NCBI GenBank assembly: GCA_036365455.1
Contig: JAWQUS010000008.1
Span: forward strand, 18,831,501-18,895,500
Direction: 5' to 3'
Origin: Macrosoma leucophasiata
Taxonomy: Eukaryota > Arthropoda > Insecta > Lepidoptera > Hedylidae
Length of the DNA stretch: 64,000 nt
The position numbers and the translations under genes were made by a program. Below the pieces are notes generated by a model. It was given only the letters and a program-made list of their open reading frames with translations, did no database searches and was not told where the DNA came from. Positions 1-12,200 of the stretch are shown piece by piece. Numbering within the stretch: position 1 is the first letter of the stretch; every line of letters starts with the position of its first letter.

Positions 1-197
1 ATCACTTGTGTTTGGATCGTGATTCAATCAAAGTGATTCTATCGCTCGCGATCGACTCAGCTCTAGTGCAAACGGTGCGCTGTGCTAATTCTAAAGCTTG
101 TTTATTTGTATTGTGGTTGAAAATGTGATTTATAAATTTCGCTATATAGTCAATTGCTTCTCAGCGTTGCTTTATTTACAGTCTCGTTCCTGCCAAG
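1..197 (+). promoter_or_regulatory. Jarid2 5' leader and possible proximal promoter
   Basis: This segment precedes the first Jarid2 ATG (198-200). An in-frame TAG lies at 147-149, so an unspliced leader cannot extend the protein upstream. A good acceptor (pyrimidine-rich, ending ACAG at 178-181) sits 16 nt before the ATG. The first coding exon may therefore start at 182, with more 5' exons outside the window. An initiator-like TCAGC lies near 57. No TATA box is evident. Which transcript start is used cannot be decided from the sequence. Confidence 0.35.
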
Positions 198-217
198 ATG
201 AACACCACAATGAAGCC
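198..217 (+). CDS. Jarid2: Jarid2 exon 1 (start)
   Basis: The ATG at 198 opens a seven-codon start (residues 1-7, MNTTMKP). The exon ends after two bases of a Pro codon at a consensus donor GTAAGT (218). An in-frame stop lies upstream at 147-149. The exon may really start at 182 if the ACAG acceptor there is used. The choice of start is the least certain part of the gene model. Confidence 0.7.
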
Positions 218-3200
218 GTAAGTTTAAGTTCTAATCAAATGTGATAGTACCTACATGTGTGTAAACATTACCCTCATGAAATTCAATTATATCTTCCCTT
301 GCGTGAGACGGCCATTGAGGACATTTGAGGATTCTGCTTTCTGAGTGTTTGTGGACGCACCTGTTTATCAGCTGTCTTAAATTTTTGAAGCGTTAATACT
401 TTCTTTATGTCATTTTTGTTTAGTGAATGTTTATAAATATCAGTGGCGATTTCTCTAAGATGGCTCGTATGGCGCCGTCATACCACAAGCGGGGGTCTGG
501 CGCTTTGAATGGAGCACTACCTAACGATTTTTCGCATGTATTACGTGATAGTGTAGATTTGTGATAGTGTTTGTTACGTTTTCTATCTCTCTATTGATTT
601 AATTTACTTTTTATTTAGTAATTAAACCCTAAAATCGCGAAAAACGATGAGCTTTTTCATACAAAAATGTTAAATTATATTAAATTTCTTTTTTGCAAAG
701 TACAGTAGTAAGTATTTATATCTTCGTATCATCCTCTTCTCATCTTTCTGTAGCGCGCAAGGCCTCCCGGCTGGTGTAGAACGCAAGCGATTTACTCGAT
801 TAAGCGATACAGGTGTGTGACGGGTGACCACTAGTGGCAAATTAAAATGCACATTTTTGTGCTTCGGAGAGCAGGACGCCGACGGTCCCGGTTGCTATCG
901 ACAGATAGCAGTCGTTAAACCTTGTTGGAGGCTTTATGGGCGGTTTGAAAACATCCAACAGCGGGTTGGCCACTAACCCTTAAGCAAGTAACTCCACCAA
1001 CCCGCATTGGAGCAGCGTGGTGGAGTAAGCTCCAGACCTCCCCTCAAGAAGGGTAGAGACTCATGCCCAGTGCCCAGCAGTGGGACGTTTCAAGAGTTGC
1101 TATTATTATTATGTCATCTGCTTCCTCTTCCTCTTCCTCATCCTCTTCCTCCTAAAAATATCCTCTTCCTCATCCTCTTCCTCCTAAAAATATCCTCTTC
1201 CTCATCCGCATTCTCTAAATTGGTGCATCACAATTCCTCTTCCTCCTCCTCTTCCTCATAATCACTTCCTCAACAACCCTACTATATGGATGCCAAACCT
1301 GGGTTCACACCAACAAAACAAAACAGAAAATTGTAACCACACAGAGAGCAATGGAGAGGAATATATTACGGATAAGTAAAATACAGAAGATAAAATGTAG
1401 TAAAATTAGGAAAAGTCTTAAATGACAGATGCATTAACAAAAGCACTAGCATAAAAGTGGCGATGGGCTGGCCATATCTCACGATTTGTGGCTGACAGGT
1501 GGACATTGCAAACCACAAGCTGGGCACCAGGAAAAAGAAATGTTGGAAGGCCTTATAAACGGTGGTCTGATGACGTAGTCCAGACAGTTGGCTCTAACTG
1601 GCTCAATCTCGCCAAAGATCAGACTGCTTGGAAAAGGATGGATGAGGCCTATACCCAAAATGGGGCTGAATCTCCAAAAAGTACCAATAAGTAGTAACCC
1701 TACTAATTTAAATTAAGGCAGGTACTAACAACTAACATAAATTTATGATAAAATATAAAAATTATAGAGATCAGAATAATAAAGGCTTCATTATTATTAT
1801 TTATTATTATTATATTATTTTATATTTATTATTTTATACGTTATTATTATTTTATACCAATTCTTTGTATTTGTGATCAGTATGAAGTGGAACAACTTTC
1901 TCATATGTAGGTACATAATTTGGGTGACTTGTGGTTTGCAATGTCACGGCCCCACCAGAAAGCGCTGTAGTGCCAACTACAGCAATTAGCTGAGGTGGGT
2001 GCCATTTTTTTTTGGTCTCATACCTGTATCATGCCATAGGTAATAATATTCTTTACAGGTATAGGTATACCTACGTTATCGTAGTTACTTATACATAAGT
2101 TGTCATTCATGTTTTCTTTTTGCTTTCTCTATTATTTATTGTCATGTTGATGCATTGTGTGTATCAAAAAAAAACTTATAGTTATTTTTTGTTTACATTG
2201 TGACACGAGACACAAAAATTTTATAAATAAAGACTCGCAATGTTATAATCATTTTTACTCCCATAGAACCTTCCTTCGTTCTTAACACATTGAAAACATG
2301 TGATCCAAATTGGCTCGGCCATTCTGCGCTTCTGTTATTAGAACCACATTCAGCGATTTATTTTTATTCATATAAAAACCAAACGTTGTTTACAGGAGAG
2401 TTCAAGCACAACGTAAATTTGCCCAAGGAGCATATATACCACCTAATATTATTATAATGAATAATACTCCAACTGAACACAAAAATGAAAGTGTTCATAT
2501 TAGAGATGAAAGAAGAGCTGCTTTTCAAAACAATCAATCTGCCAAATCGCTATTAGATGTTATTTCTTTTCACAGTAAGTTATGTAAATAATTTGTATTT
2601 GTACTCATTTTTGTTCCATGTCTCTTTTCATTATGCTTTTCTACCACACTATTGACATGTAATAACAATAATAAGGGGGCAGAGCAGCTTGTGGCGAGCT
2701 GTTGGTAAGTTGCGACACCACCTGCCTAAAGTAGGATTCAATGATGTGAGATGTTGAATTTATGCAGGTGCCGGATCTCACTCCATAGGTCCAGCCAGCT
2801 TGTTAACTCACAAAGCCAAAAATTTGGCGAGTCATTTATCATTACAATAGTCCCATGGAACGTGTATTCTGTGGTTTACGATTCGCCGGTTATGTTTTTG
2901 GCCCATGTAACAGGTGGCGAGCCTGTTGACATCTCCGGGCACGTTACCAAACTTTGAGGTGCTGGGAAATTTCCAGAAAATGGAAAAATCCCAATAAAAC
3001 CAGAATTAAAGGACTACACCATTATCTCTGATAACCGCCTACCCGGGAATCGAACCCAGGAACTCTCAGAAGGAGCATAGTAGTAGTGGCCAATAATAAT
3101 AAGATAAAATTGTATAAAACCTCTTAAAAAAGATTGTCATACTAATTTTTTTTTTTCTTTAAGCTTTTCATACACACAATGATCCTGTGGTTATTTTGGA

Positions 3201-6200
3201 ACGATTAGAGAGACCTGTTGCCCAGGAAAGTGGAATAGGAGAATATTCTAATGCATCAGCTCATCCACTGTCAATATATAATAATACATTTTCAAGTGTG
3301 CCGCGAAATATACCTACCGAGCCTTTACCTATTCGACACACTAACAAACTAATTAAAAAAGTTAATGTAAAGAAAAAGACCAAAAAATTGGTTGGAATTA
3401 AAAAGGCAACTCCAATAAAAAGAATACTTACGAGTCGAAAAGAAAAGCCTGTTGCTGCACCTATCAAGAAAAAAGTATTTAGGAAAGCACCATCTCAGTC
3501 ATCATCCGACTATTGCTTAGATGACTTAAAGCCTTTAACTTTTTTCACCAAAAATACCAGTGTGGATGTGTCTACGAGAATAACTACACCACCATTGACA
3601 AAAAAGCCACGGCGTGTTCCAGGTATGAATTTCTATTATGAGTATATATCTTAACCCTAGATTCCTTACGGGGTAGGCAGAGTAAGTGGAGCGTCAAATA
3701 TACTATACATATACACGCTGATTCTAGAGGCTCTTGATCTTCAGATAGTATACGACCTCTTTGGTCAAGGTAGATCAGTCGTGATCTTTCTGGGTAACTG
3801 TAACTTTGACAAAACACAAGGTTAACACCTTGTGTTTTGTCATTCACTCATTCGATATATTTTTTATGTTATGGAAGTGGCAAAAAATCATGCAGTTCAC
3901 ATTGATGTTAAGCGATGACTGCAGCCTATAGACGCCCACACTAAGACCAAGGTCAAAATGCAGATGCGTTACCACTCCTGAGGCCTAAGGTGTTATGCCT
4001 CTGTGTACATTACCACCTGACTGGAACACAATAGTGCTGAACACTACCATTTAGCGGCAAGTATATAAGGTAATGCGGTGGTGCCTACGCCCCCTACGGT
4101 TCGACACTGGACCTCTATCACCAGTTAAACGATATTTATTCTACATGACCAAATCATCAGAGCATGTTTTCATTGTTAAACATATAAACTTATTCACACA
4201 AAGCTTTTTTCTTAAATCTATATTTGTATGTATGTATGCATGTATGTATGTATCTTCACGCCAGGTCCCTAACGGGGTAGGCAGAGAGTGTAGAGCGCCA
4301 GATATCCCGGTTCTGACAAACCTCTCGTGCCTCGTCTACCTTCATCATTCTCTTCATACATGCACGCCGATTCCTATCTATATTTGTGTATTATGTTAAA
4401 TGCATATAATATATTATGGCTATTATAGAACATATTTATTATGTTATTAAAAAGCTTTAGAATTATACGCCCGAAAAGGAGATGTTTCAAAAATGATATA
4501 AGGTAACAATTTCAAAAGAGTATTTCAAAGAAGAATTACTTAAGGTAAAGATTCTAGCAGAATCAATAATCCTCCATTCCTAAAAAAAAAAATTAGTAAA
4601 AAATGAAGTCGATTGAACAGTTCAACTTTTTTTTTTAATCAAAAAAAAAAAAATATTTTACCCTAATTATTAACCTTTTTTGGCATACTTATTACAATGA
4701 ATGGCTACAGAGTGAAACATTTCCTTTATATTGTAAAAATATCATTGTTCTATTTTTTTGTTTTGACATTTATTATTGTCCTTTTTTCAGTTAAACGAAT
4801 GCCAGTAGCCGAACCACCTCTTCGGGGAAAACGGTCTACTCGAAAAGGTACAGCTACAAATCCTACTATATAATTTAATATATTATTAGATTACTTATCA
4901 CACTTAATCGCAAATTTCATGGTTTTTCGTTTTTGAGATACAGCCAAAAAACGTAATTTTTTTCTCGCGGGCGTTAGCATTACTGCATTACCTATAATAT
5001 ACTTGCCGCTTAATGGTAGTGTTCAGCACTAACGTTTCCGGCACAGAGGCTTGACCTCTGGTCTTTGCATGGGTGTCTGTCTATAGGCTGCAGTCATCAC
5101 TTATCAATGTGAACTGCATGTTCGTTTGTCACTTTCATTAAATAATTTTAAAAAATCTTAATAACAATTGTTATTTTTTGTGCTAATCAACAATTTATAT
5201 GCCTTTTCCAAATATCACTGAATCGTATTAGCCGTTCCACAAATTTTTAAGAGCCTTTAGCGCTAAGCAGCCTATTCAGTCCTATGCGGTAATCGCTGGC
5301 GCCTGCGGGAGCGGGGTTACCACGCGGGTTTCAATGCGATATTTGGGATGAAGATTCGCGACTAGAGCGGAATATAGGCGGCGGTATAGCGGTATTGTAT
5401 CGGTAGGATCCCACTGCATGCAGAATTATTTCGTTCATCCAAATATGCTGAAACCTAATTTTTACGCATGTTTATAATCTAGAAAACATATATCCACTAG
5501 ATTGCCGCCACCAAAAAAGTACCGCCACGGGCAGCTGCTTAGGTGTGAACATTTATTTTACCGCGTGGGGACGTGGTTTCGCTGCCGCAAGCGGGAGCGA
5601 TTACCGCGCAGGTCTGAATAGCGCTTTATAAAGAATTAACACCGTCAGAGAATATATGTAATAATACTGCGTATGGACACTTCGACGTCCCGCCCGATTT
5701 CTTCGCCTTACCTCATCACCCTCCCTCGAGAGGCAGTTGAATAAACTTCAACAGTGAGGTTGCGAGCGGTCTATTTTTAATTTTTTATATGAATTCCATC
5801 ACGTAGTCAGTGCAAAGATTTATTTCACGATTGTTTTAATTCACAACCCTACGTGCTACATTTCTCTGTGCGCGTGTACTGATTGATGTCTGTGTAATAG
5901 GTAACCAGAATAAGCGTTTGTATGGAATTTTAACCGAGTGTCCGGTGTATGACACCATACATTAGAGTCAGGTGCAGTAACTAGACTATCATAAAACTGA
6001 AAGCAAGCTATAGGTATTACACTGCATATTTAAAAAGGCTGCTATTCGAGAGTAACAAAAGACAAAAGTAGTCCGTTTAATATATTTGTCGAATATGTAA
6101 GACTCTTAAAATACAGTAGGTAACTAGCTGGTTTATCTGAAATCTTTACGATTTTGTAAAAGAACAATTACTTTTTTAGATCAAGTCGCAGAACCGGCAA

Positions 6201-9200
6201 AAGCTCCTGGAAAATGTGAGTTCATCTATACTTGTATACTAATATTACCAAAAGGAAACATTTGTGGTTTTGTATGTATGTTTTTAACGTTTTCACACAA
6301 AATGTACTTGACCGATTTAAAAAATTATTTCACCATTAGAAAGCTGCATCTTCAACTGAGTGACATGGGCTGTATTACATTAATCACACTCGTGCGAAGC
6401 CGAGGCGAGTAGTCCATGTCACTTTTATCCAAATAATGTTTTGTCATATTTTCAAATATTACAGCGTACCTACTAGACGGGACACTCCACTTGGTAGAAC
6501 TATTCCAGTTTTTTGCATTCAATTTACCATGAATGAATGAATTTATTTGCTAGAAATATAGTACATGAGATCTTCACTATAATACAATAACTTCCTTTCA
6601 TATTTCACCACTTCATTGACATGCAAATAACAGAACATATTAAATTTTATCAACACATTATAATCATTACAATTATTCCATTTAAACATTGATCAAATTA
6701 TATATATATATTAATTATACCACGCTGTCCCATAGTAACATGACAGATGTGAAAACTTCTTAAATTAATATGTTTCAAATCAATTTAAAAACGAAAACGG
6801 CTGTTTGTTCCCTGTGTCTTATTTATATATAAACCTCATTGATTACAGCACCAAAATTAGCTGAACGTAGTCTTCGTGATAAACGGTCTGCATCAAAAAG
6901 TAAGAATTTACATACTGATTTTATTATGAGGTAGAGAAAACGAGCGGATTTTAAGAGTTATCACAAAATCGCTTTTAACCATTCGCGCCTATGCGTAAAT
7001 ATATCTTCATGATTGTATTCCCCGAAGGCAAGTGAACGCATTGAGGTAAGCATACATGCAAACGCTCACGATTCGCCAATTACATTTTTCACTATATAAA
7101 GTGACGAACCTATTGACTCTACCTCTGTCGGCAGATTTCTTAATTCGAATTAAGCCACTGCTACGCTCGACTGCACAGTAAAAAAATCTTCAAGAACTGC
7201 AGTTTTCGCTCATACATGCTCTTAATTTATTTAAACTTTTGCTCATAATTTATGTACAGAGGTGGACTTAATACCTAGTAGTATTCTCAATCAGTCAACC
7301 AACAAGCAATTATAATTTATCGGTACAGTTTTACAATAATGAAGATCCAACGCATTACCAACCACCAAAGAATCCCGACAGGTAGGTGGCAAACCAACAT
7401 GCAGTTTACATTAATATTTTGTGATGACTGCAGTCTATACACATCTACACAAAAACTAGAAGTGAAATGCAGATGCGTTGCCACCCCTGAGACCTTAGTT
7501 CTTATGTCTCTGTGATAGTCACTACGGGGCTATACATTACCGTCTAACTGGAATACCATAGTGCTAAATACTACTTCACCTGTATGTTTTTTGTATGTAT
7601 ATTACGCGATTTCTCCGGCGTTTACAAAATTATTGTTTTATTTGAAAGCCAATACTTCCGCGGTGGTCCCATTACCACAAAGTCGGCATGTGATGATGGA
7701 ATCCTAGAGAAATCGATATAAAACCTTTCCTTCACATTTATTGCATTAGCGACATCTGTTGCCAACAATGACAGGCAACCGATAAAACAAACTTTCAGTT
7801 TATTAAATATCGTAATGAAAAAATCAACTTCGGGCGGGACTTGAACTTGCGATCACTGGGATCTCTAGTACAGCCGCTCTTCCAACTGAGCTACCGAAGT
7901 CTTCATCTGATTGTCGTCTAATCTTTCCTTCAAATTATTTACATTGCTTTGGGGCGGCAGTAGCGACATTTATTGTCAACAATGACAGGCAACCGATACA
8001 ACAAACTTTCCAGTTTATCTTCCAGTTTTTATATCGTAAAGAAGTCGCTTTTATTACCCTTAATAATTGTTTTTATATTACTTATTCGCAACACATGCGA
8101 GTGAAATATTCCCAAACCCACAGATTGTCGCATATTATTATGTGTATTAAATTAGATGTAAATAAAAGGTCGGCCCATAATAAAATTTGACTAGCCACAA
8201 AAAAAAACAGTATTTTAATCAAATGGTCAGCATTTAAAGATTTTGTATGCAAGAAAAATAAACAATTGGCAATCAAAAAATTATCAATGATCAGTAATTT
8301 TATCATATAATTATACCTAATTAGCTTAAAATAATATGTGTTTGCCAAATAAACAGTTTATCCGCAAAATAACTACGTAATCAGCAACATTCACGATTGG
8401 TCAGCAAAGAATACTTGTCTGGTTCGTGTTGGTTGGGCGTGATGAGAAACTAGCGACTTGAACGGGTTAGGTAGAACGGTGTAACGTATTTTTTTAGATT
8501 AGTTGTTTCCCTTTAAAATACCGAAATAAATATTAAATTATAATATTTATTTCGGTATTATAAAGCTTCTTTTTAACACTATTTTGAAATCATTAAAATG
8601 TTATTTACAACTTTTTAGTGTTAGTTTAAACTTGTTCTTTATGTATAAGAGGTAGATTCTATATAGTTTTTAAGTCGGTTTTAATTTTTTTAATAGTATT
8701 ATTCCATTTAATCTTATTAAGAAATAAATAAGGTCCTATCATGTTTTTATTGTCACCGGTTGGTGTGCATTGCATATAGGCAAATAAGTGAGATACTGAT
8801 ATCTCACTATAAAAATCTTTTGTTGCAGTTTCTTAAAAAATACGTTTTCTAATGATTATTTGACCTTCATTTATTCATGTTATATAATTTTCATATACCT
8901 CTTAAAAAAATATTTATTTATTTATTCTTCAATGCACCGAGTACATTAGGCGGACTTAATGCCACTAGGCATTCTCTAACAGTCATCCTTTCTAATCTTC
9001 AATGATAAATTTCATACAGTAAAATATCGCGCGAATTCGTAAAACTGCTTACCAAATTCACGCACTCTCCCAATTCATTTAGCATTAAAGCCACTAAAAA
9101 CTAGCGGTCTGCCCCGGCTTCGCCCGGGCGCAGTATTACCTACATAACTACTACTAATACGGTACTAATCTAAAGGATTTCGAAATCGGTAACTTTTCCT

Positions 9201-12200
9201 TAAACCGAACCTGCTGTATCTGTTTCATACGTACACTCTAAAAACATACCCTTAGGGCACAGACATTCCGCCAAAATTCCATACAAACGCTTAATTTTTT
9301 TCTCTATTACACGGATATCAATCAGTGACTGCACCTGTGTGCGTAGCACGTAGAAAATACCAACCGTCGCCCATAAGAGGTTGGGTGATGCGGGGAAATC
9401 GGGCGGGACGATGAAGTGTTCATTCTATACGTAGTATTATTTTGCGAAATTTGTCGGAAGGTACTTAGGGGACGAATTTCGCAAAATATCGACTTTAACA
9501 TCACCTACGTGCTTAAAAAAGTCCCTATCTAAAATTTGAGACTTTGCACTTTTGCACTTGTTATTCCTAAGATTTACGGGGCAGGCCGCTATTATACATA
9601 TATCATAACACAAAATGACAGTATTAAAATATTGCAATGTATAACGATGCATTTATGATTTAATGATTTACTTTTCAGACACATTCACGGGACAAGTACC
9701 TAAGATTCGTAAAAAAAAATCTACAAAATGTGAGTTGAAGAAATAATTTTACTGTTGGCAGAGCTCTAATGCCGAATTATTTATATTTATATATCCTACG
9801 TTTATTTCTCTTCTTACAGACAAGGGTAAAATATCAGGATTATCAGCATTTTCCGACAAGAGGCCTACAAAGGATCGTTTACGCAGTAAGTTGTTATATT
9901 TATGTAACTATGAATAGTGATTTTGGACAGCATTTTTTGGATATATCTTTTGGTTAATTTTGGATCATATGAAAACACATAATCATAGCTAGACTAACGC
10001 CACCAAAGCCACCAATGTCATCAACGCCACCACTGTCACCATCGCCACCAGCAACGCCACTAATGCAACCGCATTCAACTCTGTTTAAAAAATGGAAGCA
10101 GTGGAACATAACTTCTTTTTCTCTTAACCGATTTTGTCAAAACCATGTTTTTTTGGTTTCTGTCACTCTTTTTTCGTCGCCCCCCTATCAGTTTTTTGGA
10201 AAAATATTTAATGTTCTGTACATTAAGTATATTTCCACTCTTACACTCGAATTTTACTGTCTTATTATATTATAGACTAGCTGGCCCGGCGAACTTTGTA
10301 CCGCTTTAAAGTAAAGATATAAAAGTAGACCACAGTTTTAGCGAAACTAACAAACAGAAATTGATTTTTTAAAATTGCCTAGCCTGTCCAGTTTCGATAA
10401 TCACTCAATGACATTTATTAAAAATGAAATAGTAAGTACACCTACGTCATAATGGCGGGCATTGACATTTGAATTTATAAAATTTACCGGACATCCCTCA
10501 GATCACCGGTTATAACTCATACGTCTAGTGCCTCCTTAATCACCAGAATTTGGCAGAATTACCCAAATTGAGGTAGAAGCCGTAGTATAACGAAGAAGAA
10601 GAAAATTATTGATTTTATTTCACGAATTATCATTAAATACGAATTTTGCGGATACATGTACGTAAAAAAAATATTCTGAGTCGAGAACTCAGAATGAATT
10701 TTTTTTTTTACGATCTTTTTATTGTAGATAGGTTTCGATCGATAGATCCGTAGATCTGTGGCAGAAAATATGACATGTAATGTCTGTGCATAGGTTCTAT
10801 TGGCGGCTGTGAAAATTTTAATATTAACGTTGTGCATTTTTAACTACTAATGCCACCAACACTACGATCACCATCACCACCATCGTCACCACCACCACCT
10901 CCACTGCCTCCACCGCCACAAACACCATCAACGCCACCACCAACACCTACATCACCAAACACCTACGCCACCAACGCCTCCAAAACTACCAACAACACCA
11001 CCAACGTCATAATGCCTCCATCGCGACTAAAAACCACCGCCACCATCCCTTACACCATCAACACCACCACCAGAGTCATCATCAACACCTACGCCACCAA
11101 TGACACCAATGACACCAATGACACTAACGACACCAACGCCACCAACGCCACCAACGCCACCAACGTAGTGGCGAAAGTAGTAAAGAAAAATGGAAAGAAA
11201 AATTTGACTTCAGGCGAGACTCGAACTCGCGGCCACTGGGAATCTAGTACAGCCACTAGTTTTTCTTTAAAAATAATATATTTCACAAGCATGTGTTAAT
11301 GCGAAATAATATAAAACAATAATTAAGGGTAAAAGCGACTTCTTTACGATATTCAATAAACTGAAAAGTTTATTATATCGGTTGCCTAACAGCATAGTGT
11401 GGCAATAGATGGCGCTGCTGCCACCATAAGGCAATGCAATAAATGTGAAGGAAAGATTTGACAAATCGGGCAGGACTTCGGTAGCTCAGTTGGAAGAGCG
11501 GCTCGACTAGATTCCCAGTGCGGCCACGAGTCTCGCCTGAAGTCAAATTTTTCTTTCCATTTTTCTTAAAAATAATATATTTCACAAGCATGTGTTAATG
11601 CGAAATATTATAACAATGGTTACTAATTATTAAATAATTATTGTGAATAATTATGTATTTACATATTTCAATAAAATCGATCATTTATTCTTAAAATTGG
11701 CACATTAATATTATAATTACATTAACATAGAATCGCGATGCTTCATCGATTGTTGGGTCCATCACTATTAGGTTATATGAGGTATCATTATTTTACGAAG
11801 TGACAGTAGCTCTAATGTCAAATGCGGAATCGAATTTAAACTCAGAGTACAGCCACGCATGAAGCGCGCATGGCCCAGCAGCTGGTGTAGATCGTAAGCG
11901 ATCTGCTCGGTTAAGCACTACGGGCGCGGTCGGGTAGTGTGATGGGTGACCGCTAGTGGCAAATTAAATGCGCGTTTCCGTGCTTCGGAGGGCACGTTAA
12001 GCCGTCGGTCCCGGTTGCTATCGATGGATAGCAGTCGTTAAACCTTGTCGGAGGCCTTATGGGCGGTTTGAAAACATCCGACAGTGGGTTGGCCACTAAC
12101 CCACCCACCTCCACCAATCCGCATTGGAGCAGCGTGGTGGAGTAAGCTCCAGGCCTCCCCCCAAAGGGGAGAGACTCGTGCCCAGCAGTGGGACGTATAT

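Noticed and set aside
7827..7900. tRNA gene on the minus strand
   Set aside because: Acceptor and T stems pair, but the anticodon arm does not fold and the same core recurs in several SINE copies.
8082..8348. 88-codon hydrophobic minus-strand frame
   Set aside because: AT-rich chance frame overlapping a SINE end; no supporting signals.
10850..11299. 149-codon Thr/Pro-rich frame
   Set aside because: The frame is produced by the ACC/GCC minisatellite and runs into a SINE; no splice sites in phase with Jarid2.
11860..11960. 5S rRNA gene
   Set aside because: Only the promoter part of 5S is kept; it is fused to a SINE body and present in several copies.
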